A DNA stretch of 64,000 bases, from contig NC_092045.1 in assembly GCF_003086295.3 (NCBI RefSeq), forward strand, positions 23,564,890 through 23,628,889. The letters are read 5' to 3'. The notes beneath the pieces are model-generated. The model had not been told where the DNA came from. It made no database searches and worked only from the letters and a program-made list of their open reading frames with translations. This stretch comes from Arachis hypogaea (Eukaryota; Streptophyta; Magnoliopsida; Fabales; Fabaceae). Position numbers and translations under genes: made by a program. Numbering within the stretch: position 1 is the stretch's first letter; each line of letters opens with the position of its first letter. Below are positions 53,287-64,000 of the stretch, piece after piece.

Positions 53287-55002
53287 TGATGAGCGGATAA
53301 TTTATACGCTTTTTGGCATTGTTTTTAGGTAGTTTTTAGTAAGTTCAAGCTACTTTTAGGGATGTTTTAATTAGTTTTTATGTTAAATTCACATTTCTAG
53401 ACTTTACTATGAGTTTGTGTGTTTTTCTATGATTTCAGGTAAATTCTGGCTGAAATTGAGGGACTTGAGCAAAACTCTGAAGAAGGCTGACAAAAGGACT
53501 ACTGATGCTGTTGGAATCTGACCTCCCTGCACTCGAAATGGATTTTCTGGAATTACAGAACTCCAAATGGAGCGCTCTCAACGGCGTTGGAAAGTAGACA
53601 TCCAGAGATTTCCAGCAATATATAATAGTTCATACTTTATTTGGATATTGATGACGTAACTTGGCGTTGAACGCCAAGTTCATGCTGCTGTCTGGAGTTA
53701 AACGCCAGAAAAACGTCATGATCCGGAGTTGAACGCCCAAAACACGTCATAACTCGGAGTTCAACTCCAAGAGAAGCCTCAGCTCGTGGATTGATCAAGC
53801 TCAGCCCAAACATACACCAAGTGGGCCCCGGAAGTGGATTTATGCATCAATTACTTACTCATGTAAACCCTAGGAGCTAGTTCATTATAAATAGAACATT
53901 TAACTATTGTATTAGATGTCTTTTGACCACGTTTCATCTTTGGTCTCAGTTTGGTATTATTCTTCATCTTAGGAGGCCATTGAGCATGTTTTAGGGGGCT
54001 GGCCATTCGGCCATGCCTGAACCTTTTACTTATGTATTTTCAACGGTGGAGTTTCTGCACATCATAGATTAAGGGTGTGGAGCTCTGCTGTACCTTAAGT
54101 ATTAATGCAATTCTATTGTCTTTTATTCAAATCCCTCTTATTCTTATTCCAAGATATTCATTCGTACCCAAGAACATGATGAATGTGATGATAAGTAAAC
54201 CTCATTATCATTCTCACTTATGAACGCACGTGATTGACAACCGCTTCCGTTCTACATGCAACAAGAGCTTGAATGTGTATCTCTTAGATTCCCCAACAGA
54301 ATCTTCGTGGTATAAGTTAGATAGATGGCGGCATTCATGAGGATCCAGAAAGTCTAAACCTTGTCTGTGGTATTCCGAGTAGGACTCTATGATTGAATGA
54401 CTGTGACGAGCTTCAAACTCCTGAAGGCTGGGCGTGATGACAAGCGCAAAAGAATCAAGGGATTCTATTCCAACCTGATTGAGAACCGACAGATGATTAG
54501 CCGTGCTGTGACAGAGCATAGGAACGTTTTCACTGAGAGGATGGGATGTAGCCATTGACAACGGTGATGCCCTACATACAGCTTGCCATGGAAAGGAGTA
54601 AGAAGGATTGAGTTGAAGCAGTGGGAGAGCAGGCGTCCTTGAGCCATACAGTATCTTCATTCGCTTATCTGAAATTCCTACCAATGAATCTGCATGAGTA
54701 TTCTATCCCTTTATAATTTATTTTCTTATTTCTATTTTCGAAAACCCATAAACCAATTTAATCTGCCTAACTGAGATTTACAAGGTGACCATAGCTTGCT
54801 TCATACCAACAATCTCTGTGGGATCGACCCTTACTCACGTAAGGTTTATTACTTGGACGACCCAATACACTTGCTGGTTAGTTGAACGGAGTTGTGTCCA
54901 CTCGTGCCAATTACAAATTCCATAATTTTACAATTACGTGCAACTACAGCACCAAGTTGATGAATGCAACTCAAAGAATAGTGATCACAATTTCGTCCAC
55001 CA
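53287..55002 (+). mobile_element. FIDEL-3 right LTR
   Basis: 1716 bp, TGATGAGCGG to CGTCCACCA, TATA at 53886-53893, followed by the target duplication CCAGG. Confidence 0.92.
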
Positions 55003-58000
55003 CCAGGTATCTTAAGCATTGACCCGGAGCAAGCGGGACGAACCACAACCCTTGCTACTGCCCAGGTATCTCAAGCATTGACCCGGAGTAAGCGGGACGA
55101 ACCACAACCTTTGCTACTGCCCAGGTATCTCAAACATATATTCATTCAATCTCAATTCATATTATAAATCCTCATTGTTATCAAATCTCAAACATTAACT
55201 TGGAGCAAGTGGGACGAACCACAACCCTTACTACTACCCAGGTATCAGAGCTACATTCATTCAAAACTCCATAATTAACTCATTTATCATAAACATCCTT
55301 TTCCGTCTCATACCCGGAGCAAGTGGACAATGCCACTGCCTACTACCCGGGATTACACATCACATTTCAACATTTTCCATTATTATATATTTAACACATT
55401 CATTCATTAATCATATATGTATTTATACTCAGCCATAATCAGTAATGGCTTTGCCGTAACCCGACAATAACTCAGCCATCCGACTCATAGTTCAATCAAG
55501 AACCAGCCATTTATCAATAAATGTAGCCCTTCGACTCATGGCATACACGGTACTTCCACCGTCATCCTCCATATCTCATATAATCATCATTGATCATCAT
55601 TGATCATAACTCTTCCCCTTGCTTCACTCGCAAGTTACCACATCCCCTAGCTCCTTTCTCATTGCTAGGCATATCATAATGATTTAATACATAAGGGGTG
55701 AGATCGGAGGCTTAGAAGTATGAGATTTGGCTTTTAAAACTCAAAAATCAACTTTGGCATGAAAGCAGGGCCACGCGTACGCGTACTCCACGCGCACGCG
55801 TGGATGCCCACAAAGCTCATCGACGCGTATGCGTCATACACGCGGACGCGCGGATTGAAACATAGCCAGACGACGCGTAAGCGTCAGCCACGCGTACGCG
55901 TGGGTGCATTTGCGTCCCAGGCACAAAACTGGCACAACTCTGGCATAACTCTCGGGAAAATGGCTGGGCATTGGGTGCAGCGCATCGACGCGCATGCGCG
56001 CACCACGCGCACGCGTGGATGGTGCCTTCTGGAAGAACGACGCGTACGCGCCAAGTGCGCCTACGCGTGGAGGGTCATTCTGCTAAAAATTTTCTAAGTT
56101 AAAAGCTGCAGAATTCACAGATTCAACCCCCAATCTTCGGACGGACATAACTTTCTCATTTTAAATCGATTTTCTCCCGTTCTTCGAACGGCATGGACAT
56201 CTCGGATCCAATTTCACTTCTAAATAAGTTTGGCACAAAACGAAGATCTAGAGTCCAAGTTATGTCCCATCAAAGTATGCCCAAAAACCATGTTTTTATA
56301 CAAAACCACAAGGTGCCCTTTTCAAAACAATCCATTTTCAACCCTTTTTAAAATCAACCAAAACATGCTAGTTTCAACCCTTTTTGAAATCAATCAAGAT
56401 ATACCAAAATCAACATCAAGCCTCCTCAACTCATACATTAACGCTTTGCCACGATTCACAAAACCGTCATATAACCATTTTTACCCATTTCAAACAAATG
56501 GCTAAATTACAAACACATTAACATGTCATACATCTTTCCTCATCCCAATTTCCAACAATAATATTTCCAATCAATCATCATTACACATAATCAATATTGT
56601 ACTCACTGTCACATGGTTTCACCCACAAATCAACCTTAATCATTTCTCAAATATATATCACAACATACATATCTCTTATGCACCATCATGCCATCAAGGC
56701 ATCAATAATCATGATCACATATATGACCACATAACATACCTCAACCAAAACCAAACATACCTCATCTATACAATTTCACCCAAAATTACCAATTTCCACA
56801 CTTCTACTCCTCAAACCTCATCATTCAATAACCAACCCAATCATTCATATATTCATTATCTAAAATCCATCCAATCACTTGTGTCATCATACAATGCACA
56901 CATCAACTTACCTTCCTTACCTCTTACCGGCCTCCGACCCAAAATTTATGGCCTCTGGCCCAATTTCACAATTTAAATGCATAAACCACAAATCAATACT
57001 CATTACCCAATACATCAAATTTTCAATACACCAAACATACAAGGCCACACAATTCTCAATCCAATCATTAATTTCACATTACATACCAACTATGCATATT
57101 AGCACCAACCATTTACACAATCCAAACTTAATCCTAGGGGCATCTAGCCTAGGAATTCTCATCACACCACACGGTACTTAAATGAAACTTAAACCGTACC
57201 TCTTGTAGCCAAACCAATTGAGCCTCTTCTTTAGAAGTCTCCACCAACCTTAGTCCCAAGCCTCACTAAAGTTCCTCAAGCAACGCCAATCTCCCAATTG
57301 TGCACCAAGATCATCAAATGCACTAACATAACCAATATCACATACATACATCAACCTAGGGCTCATAAAAATGACAAATTACAAGGGTTTGAGCACTTCT
57401 TACCTCAGCCCATATGAAGTAGGGATAGAACCCACTTGGAATCCATGTTGGAGTATCCCTAAACACTCAAAATCACAAGATTTCAAAACTAACTACCCAA
57501 AAACGTATAACAGTGGAGAATTTCGAAAACTGGGCAGAGATGAATGGAATACTCACTACAAAACTTAGATAGAATTGTAGAGGATGAAAAGAGCGACGCG
57601 TGGCCGCAAACGGCTCGTCAATCGGAGCTCCGTAGCTCAAGTTATGGTGATTTGAAGATCAAAGAGAGTTAGGTTTTCTCTCTTCTCTTCTCTCTTCTCT
57701 ATTTCAGCGCCCCAACCTCTCTTTTAGGGTAAAATGAGCTGAAATGCTCATAACTAATGTTTATATATGTTGGGTCTTGGGCCCATTTAGGCCCAGTTCA
57801 CTTATTTTTGTCCGTTGGCCCAATTTTGGACCAAAACCTTTAAGATTAGCGCTCTAAATCGCACTTCAAATATTTCTACCTCTCCAAATCATAATTCCTC
57901 ATTTTCTTAATCCTATTTACTCATAATCAATTTTCTCAGCTGCAGTACCAGACAGGTCTCAGCTGGTACTGCCGGTCAAAATTCCACTGCGCGCTTTTAC

Positions 58001-58148
58001 GCAGAAAACTATGTCTTCTGACTCGAAAAAATTCACTGAATTCAGATATCATATTTAAATCATCAAATTCCAATTGCCAAATCTTTCAACCATATTCGCT
58101 CCTACTTAACTCATTATTTAATTAATTTTGGTTAGACCGGGTATTACA
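55003..58148 (-). mobile_element. Element C, 5' LTR, right part
   Basis: Begins with the second CCAGG copy (55003-55007), continues the 60-bp repeat (units from 55025 and 55084), includes a CpG-rich array at 55771-56070 and ends GTATTACA. Without the FIDEL-3 insert the LTR is about 4.59 kb, about 100 bp longer than its partner, mainly from one more repeat unit. Confidence 0.9.
55771..56070. repeat. CpG-rich ACGCG..CGCGT array, right LTR of C
   Basis: Matches 36688-36970, with one additional word pair (GCGCATGCGCGC, CCACGCGCACGCGTGG) near 55985-56018. Confidence 0.85.
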
Positions 58149-58153
58149 ACAAT
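58149..58153. repeat. Right target duplication of element C (ACAAT)
   Basis: Pairs with ACAGT at 34554-34558. Confidence 0.82.
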
Positions 58154-59252
58154 TACCTCGAATAAGTGTCTCGGATCCCTCGGCACCTATAGCTGAGGTG
58201 GTGAACACCCGACCAGTCTGTTGTGCTTTTCCAGCACCTTGTTTCTGTTTCTCCGGACAACTTGCGGCTTTATGCCCCGCCTTTCCACAAGTGTAGCACA
58301 AACCCCATCCAGCCTTGCATGGTGCTCCCGGATGGTGACTTCCACATCTAGTACAAGCTTGATAATTCTGAGGCTGCTTCCCAAACTTCTTCCCTTGGGA
58401 GTTGTTGTTGTTGTTGGGCCTCCTAAAAGAGCTTCCCCTCTTGAAAGACGGACCCCTAGGTGCAAAGCTCTTCCCTCGGTTCTGTGGAAATGATCCTTTG
58501 TGACTCCCTTTCTCAGCGGTTGCCCTCTTCACACACTCTTCAGCAACCCTACACTTGTTTACCAACTCGGAAAAGGTCCTAATCTCCATTGGTCCCACTG
58601 AACTAAAAATATCGCTCTGGAGTCCTCCTTCATACTTAACACACTTCCATTCCTCATATTCCATCGGAGTCCCTTGGCACATACGAGAGAACCTGAACAG
58701 CTCCTCAAACTTGTCAGTATACTCTGATATGGACATAGTACCCTGCTTCAGCTGCAGTAACTCAAGTTCCTTAGCTGTCCTAGCAAAAGTCGGAAACTAC
58801 TTCTTATAGAACTCCTCTTGGAAAACATTCCAAGTGATATAGTCATCACCCTGCTGTAGAAAACGTCGGATGCCTTGCCACCAATGCGACGCTTCACCTG
58901 TGAGCATATAGGTAGCAAACTCGACACGCTGCCCTTCAGGTACCACTTGTACTTGCAGTGCTCGCTCTATAGCCTGAAACCATGTATCAGCCTCAGTCGG
59001 ACTAGTAGTTCCCTTGAACTTAGGTGGATTAACCTTCAAAAAGCTTGTCAGTGTCATCAGGCCCTGAACTCCACCTTCATCATTACCATGGTTGTTCATC
59101 TGTTGACCAAGAGCCTCAGTAGTGGCTTGCATAGCAGCAGCCATGTGCTCCAACGCAGTAATAAAGTTCACCGGGTCATTAGGGATATTCTCCGGTGCAC
59201 GAGCATTCGTACGACCTCTCGCACTACCTCTACCACGTCCACGAGGCGCCAT
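58154..59252 (-). pseudogene. Element B gag (Tekay-type)
   Basis: Minus strand, ATG at 59250-59252 (MAPRGRGRG) with another in-frame ATG at 59262-59264. Gag core: FLKVNPPKFKGTTSPTEADT, LTGEASHWWQGIRRF, SEYTDKFEELFRFSRMCQG. Two cysteine motifs follow, CTRCGSHHPGAPC and the zinc knuckle CYTCGKAGHKAASC (about 58264-58304). An in-frame TAG at 58797-58799 breaks it in the middle. The frame continues into protease at 34553 beyond element C. Together with 33547-34553 and 21023-23367 it gives the order gag-protease-RT-RNase H-integrase-chromodomain. Confidence 0.9.
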
Positions 59253-59469
59253 CTGGTTCCTATACATACCAAACAATCGATATTAAGTTGATCAGTCTCA
59301 ATATCGGAAGTCTAGTACTTCAAAGTCCCAAATGCATGCTCATGAACGTTTATGCCAATTATATCAAGCAGATATACTAATAGCACATAACACACACAGA
59401 GAGAATGCACAGAAGCATAGTCAGTCCATCCCTCAGGCTCTACAGGAACGAACTGCTCTGATACCATAA
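59253..59469 (-). other. Element B leader and primer-binding site
   Basis: The minus-strand leader is homologous to those of A and C. Primer site TGGTATCAGAGC at 59455-59466, three bases from the LTR. Confidence 0.85.
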
Positions 59470-62400
59470 TGTAACACCCTACCATACAGAGTCTTATGCT
59501 TAAGTCATAATTCAGAGATGGCAAGGTATTACGACCTCTAAAATAAAAATTTAGTACGTATAGTAGTACGAATGATTGATTATAACTAGGAGCCTTTGTA
59601 AAAAAAAGGGGTAAACAAAAATCGCAACTCGAAAGCGCAACACTCCGATCGATAACGTAACGAGCAAGGGTAAACCAATGCGAGATTATATATATACAAA
59701 GGAGTGTCAAAAACAGGAATATCAAGACTCAAGTTCCAGCTGCGAAGATAACCAGTCCAAGCATAGCAATATATACATATAATAAAAATAAGGAAAACCC
59801 TAAAGGAAACCCAAAGGGACACAAATACATAAAACCTATTCTCCAAAATCTCCCATAAGAGGATTCATCACAGTTTGTATTATTTAATGGAGATAAAAGT
59901 ATCTAAACAAAATATATAAACCAAGACATAGCCCCGAGAACAAAGGATCTTCGCAAAGCTAGAAGTCTCCAGCATGCCTCAGCGGGAAACCTCACGTCCT
60001 GCATCTGAAAACCACAAAATCCGCATGGGTGAGAATCAGAGGTCCACAGCATGGTAACAGCTTCCACATATATAATACATAATAATAGAGGAAAGCCGAA
60101 GGCAATCCTAGAACTTCCTCCAGATAATTCAAAGCTTATAAACAAGCTAAACCATATAAGGGTATCTGACTAAAGATTCTTCAGTCTAACTAATACTTCC
60201 CTTTCCAATTCTTTCTCACCTCCCAACCACTGGTAGGAGTATAATGTAGCAAACACAGTTATATCAGACAAGAAATATACAAATAGGGACAAATAAGGCA
60301 GTTAGACAATTAGCAAGTAATATGCAGTCAAATAGGCAATCTCAAACAATTCATATAGTATGCATATGATGAATGTCTGTCCCTAGTGGCTGATGATATC
60401 ATCTTGTCGGTTATAGAGCCAACCCGACAAGTCCTGGTCGCTAACCATTGGACTGTCCCTCTGTCACGCATCCCCAACTCGAGTTATACTCATTATAAAC
60501 TTGATCATAATCATGATCAATATCCATCACCCTCACTGGTGAATATTTACGGGGGCGAGCTCATCCGGGTCTTTCACAGTGCCCGGCCACACTTACGACA
60601 TAGGGTCAATAGAGTATGAAGTCTCAAACTGGAGCATGTGGTGGCTAGCCACTGCTACTACCCAGAGAAACTCGTATCTCAGATAGTGGAAGTGTAAATC
60701 ACAATTATCAATAATTCAGCATAAACATGCATGAATTCTCATCCATGGATCAACATCCATATCAGACATCCGGCTCACGGTTCAGTCCAGAACCAGCCAA
60801 TATTCATATCATACACAGCCATTCCGGCTCACGGTTAAATCCATAACCAGCCGTTTTATTAACAATTACAGCCTTTCGGCCCATGGCATAACAAGTACTT
60901 CTACCACCATCCTCCGCATCTCACATAATCATCTTTGATCCTCATTGATCATTCATTTTTCCCTTGCTTCACTCGCAAGTTACCTCATTCACTAGCCTTT
61001 CTTCTCGTAGCTAGACATATCATAATGATTTAAGATATAAGTGGTGAGATCGGAGGCTTAGAAGTATGAGATTTGCCTTTTAAAACTCAAAAATCAACTT
61101 TGGGATGAAAACAGGTCCACGCTTACGCGCACTCCACGCGCACGCGTGGATGGCCTCGAAAACTCATCGACGCGTAAGCGTCATGCATGCTAACGTGTGT
61201 ATTGAAAACTAGCCAAACGACGCGCACACGTCAACCACGCGTACGCGTGGGTACTCTCGTGCCCCAGGCACAAACTGGTACAGTTCTGGCATAATTCTCT
61301 GGAAAATGGTTGGGCATTGGGTGCAGCACAATCGGCGCGCCCGCGCACATCACGCGCACGTGTGGATGGCATTTTCTAGAAGAACGGCGCGTATGCGCCA
61401 AGTGCGCCTACGCGCGAGGGGTCGTTCAGCTAAAAATTTTCTAAGTTAAAAGCTGCAGAATTCACAGATTTAAACCCCAATCTTCCAACGGACAAAACTT
61501 CCTCATTTTAAATCATTTTTCACCCGTTCTTCGAACGGCATAGACATCCTGGATCCAATTTCATTTCTAAACAGATTTGGCACAAAACAGAGATCCGTAG
61601 TCCAAGTTATGTCCCGTCAAAGTATGCCCAAAAACCATGTTTTTCATAAAAACCACAAAGTGCCATTTTCAAACATGTCATTTTCAACTCTTTTCAAAAC
61701 CAATCAAAACATGCCAATTTCATCCCTTTTCTTTGAAATCAATCAATATATCTCAAGTTCAACATCAAGCCTCCTCAACTCACACATTGACACATTACCT
61801 CAATTTACAAAATCACTATCTCATCATTTTAAGCCACTTCACCCAAGTGGCTCAAACTCAAACATATTGACATATCATATACTCTTCCTCATGCCGATTC
61901 TCAACAACACCAATTCCAATAAATCATCATTGTACACAATCAATATCATACTCACCATCAACATGGTCCAACCCACAATTCAACCATAATCAATCATCAA
62001 GCATATATCACAACATGCATATTTCTCATACATCATACCATCAAGGCATCAATAATCATCATCACATATATGACCACAGCATATATCTCAATCATTCAAC
62101 AACATCAACCATTCAATGCCTATCTTAGGGCCTCTAGCCTAAGTATTTCCTACCACATTACATATTAGATACGGGAATCCGAAACCATACCTTAGCCGAT
62201 TTCCCAAGCTCAACCGGAGCACTTCCAAATCACTTATCCACAAGCTCTCAAAGCCTCAACACCTCCAAGAACAGATTTTTCACCACCAAATCCCTTTTTC
62301 AAGCTTTTCAAAATCACCACTCAAGCTCCAATATTCACATATACACAACCTAAGCCACAATCATCATACCCATACACAACATCTCAATACCCAAACATCA

Positions 62401-63006
62401 TAGAACAACAAATTACACTAGGGTTGAGAATCTTACCACACCCAAGGTCCAAGGAGACAATATTAACCTTCTCCTTCAAGAGAGTTGGGTCCTATAACGT
62501 CAAAGAGCCCAAAATCTCAACATTTTCGCTCATAAAACTCGAAAACAAGGCTGGAATTTCGAAGAGCAAAACGTGGCTTACCTCAAGATTAATTGTATGG
62601 GTTTTTTAGAGCTCTCCGCGGTGAACGCGTGGCCGCAAACGGAGCGGCAATCGGATCTCTAGATCAAAAGTTATGGTGGTTTGAAGGTCAAGTGAGAGAA
62701 AGAACTTGAGAGAGTGTTCTTCCCTCCATGGCCTCCATTTTCAGCATGTGAGTGTGTTTAGTGAGGAGAGAGAATGCAGAAAACTAGGGTTTTGGTTTAG
62801 TTATGTTGGGCCAAGGGCCTACTTTGGGTCCGGTTGGCCCGGTTTGGCCCGTTCGGTCCAATCTTGGTCCGATTTCTATAAAATTGGTACCGAAATTCTC
62901 GTCTCAATCTCCTCTATCATATTTAGCCATAAAAATCAAATTTTGGGCTTTCTAGAATAAATTCTCATTTATGGGTTAATTAGCCGTTAATTAACCGGGT
63001 CTTACA
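59470..63006 (-). mobile_element. Element B, 5' LTR, complete
   Basis: 3537 bp, TGTAACACCC to GTCTTACA. The partner is 17661-20986. The single-unit form of the 31-bp repeat lies at 60773-60853 and the CpG-rich array at 61117-61416. It is followed by AAATT, part of the target site in A. No credible ORF; many short ones are shared with the partner LTR only because the DNA is duplicated. Confidence 0.92.
61117..61416. repeat. CpG-rich ACGCG..CGCGT array, right LTR of B
   Basis: Same array as 19143-19443 with a few C/T or G/A differences (GCTTACGCG, AACGTGTG), consistent with slow CpG decay. Confidence 0.85.
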
Positions 63007-64000
63007 AAATTCGTCACACCCGACCTTGATTTGCTGCTCCAAATCCGATTATGTCCTTAGGTGGTCCTTAAGCACTTTTTCCTCCTAAATCACATTAAGA
63101 ACAACTTTAAATCCACAAACCCTCAACTGACCAAATCTCTCTCAACACATTAGGAAGGGATATCTCACCTTAGACTTGCTGAAAATTAATGTTTCTTGGC
63201 CCTCAAGTCAAGTTAAGCATGATTCCTAAGGAAAAATATCAAGAAAACACATGTTTTGCATGGTTTTCCTTGAAAACCGAATTGAAAGGGGAAAGGAACA
63301 GCCATCTCACCTTATTTCCATCCTTGATAAGTTACATGGTTATGTAGAGGAAGAAGAGAGGATCATTTTGGTGAAATCGAAATTTTGATTTGAGTTTTTG
63401 TTTAGAAGAAATCAAGCTTTAAAGATTAAGTGTTCATGAAAGTTTCTCTCTTGTTATTTTCGGCCAAAATGAAGAAATGAGACAGCCTTGGAGTGTCTTG
63501 GGGGTGTAAGGTGAGTTGTGATTGGTTGGCTTGGAGGTGGATTAAAATAATATTAAAATATCTCAGTTGTATAACTACTAAAACTAGATGTATCGGAACA
63601 CTTATAAAAACATCTCTAAAAATTATTATCTGAGATACTAGCATAAAAGACACTAGTAACATATTTAATATGAGAATGGATCATGTATGATGAGGCCTTA
63701 GCATAGCTAAAGTCATCTGAGAGTGCTGGTGCTAAGCTGCACCAGTAAACTGTGAACCCGGTTAAACCGATTTTCTATTATTAACTAAAACTGACCAGGT
63801 AACCTTATAATATCAGTCAAGCATCTTCTAATACTAATGTAATGATAATATTATACTATTATCTCTCTTCTCTCATGAATCTAGTCCGGTTTATCAAACT
63901 GAGCCTATTTACGAAAACTAGAATCAAAACTCCTAACCGATACAATTCAAAAACTAGGTTCTTCATCACTGCGTTATCGAGCTTACCTCAAAAAGGTTCT
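63007..64000 (-). mobile_element. Element A, 5' LTR, right part
   Basis: Continues the LTR of A interrupted at 4807. Matches 309-1306 nearly base for base, so about 136 bp of the LTR lie beyond the window edge. No genes seen. Confidence 0.9.

Larger units (their letters stand above)
44494..55002 (+). mobile_element. FIDEL-3: pol-less FIDEL relative with open ORFs (Feral-like)
   Basis: 10.5 kb, LTRs 44494-46208 and 53287-55002, perfect 5-bp target duplication. It carries Gag-protease (47752-50079) and a 3' ORF (51054-52202), both uninterrupted, and no RT, RNase H or integrase. It would need enzymes from a full FIDEL such as FIDEL-1. By eye its LTRs differ at about 30 positions, with more differences in the first 500 bp than in the rest. 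Confidence 0.92.

Noticed and set aside
1..64000. Host genes, tRNA or rRNA genes
   Set aside because: I looked on both strands. All long ORFs and all recognisable motifs belong to the two retrotransposon families; tRNA-like words are primer-binding sites only.

Overview
This is an intergenic, heterochromatin-like plant DNA window built almost entirely of nested LTR retrotransposons. I see no host gene, tRNA or rRNA. The repeated LTR starting TGATGAGCGGATAATTTATA, about 1.5-1.7 kb long and flanking interiors primed by tRNA-Asp, matches what I remember of the peanut (Arachis) Ty3/gypsy element FIDEL and its pol-less relative Feral, so Arachis is the likely source. That identification is from memory, not a search.

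Two lineages are present. All Tekay/Del-type chromoviruses (A, B, C) lie on the minus strand: TGTAAC..TTACA LTRs of 3.5-4.6 kb, a TGGTATCAGAGC initiator-Met primer site, and a zinc-knuckle Gag. All Athila/FIDEL-type copies lie on the plus strand: TGATGAG..CACCA LTRs, a TGGCGCCGTTGCCGGGGA primer site, an extra 3' ORF and many short palindromic repeats.

Layout. A (1-4807 and 63007-64000) is the outermost shell. It has LTRs of about 4.0 kb and an interior of only 450 bp. B (17661-63006 in pieces) sits in A's LTR. B's left LTR received FIDEL-1 (4808-17660), which has the form partial interior-LTR-interior-LTR; a deletion then joined A directly to FIDEL interior at 4804-4807. FIDEL-2 (23373-33541) split B's reverse transcriptase. 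C (34559-58148) split B's protease. Inside C, a solo FIDEL-type LTR (40620-42349) split gag, and FIDEL-3 (44494-55002) split the 5' LTR. Four insertions have 5-bp target duplications (one perfect, three with a single transition), which fixes the order of events.

How the parts work together. FIDEL-1 has an uninterrupted 1668-codon Gag-Pol and could supply reverse transcriptase and integrase. FIDEL-2 and FIDEL-3 carry only Gag-protease plus the 3' ORF, so they look like dependants of such a partner. FIDEL-3 has both ORFs open.

The most interesting material lies between the ORFs of the FIDEL-type elements: (1) a conserved TATA box and pyrimidine-rich leader before the 3' ORF in all three, suggesting an internal promoter; (2) an 11-base word AAGTTTGGTGT, present at the plus-strand primer position and 4-6 more times per element; (3) hairpins with compensatory base changes; (4) dense arrays of the palindrome GGCGTTTAACGCC, partly inside coding sequence; and (5) LTR ends that contain decayed copies of the primer-binding region, with a second primer-binding site downstream in FIDEL-2. 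Together these suggest the LTR has grown outward by switching primer sites.
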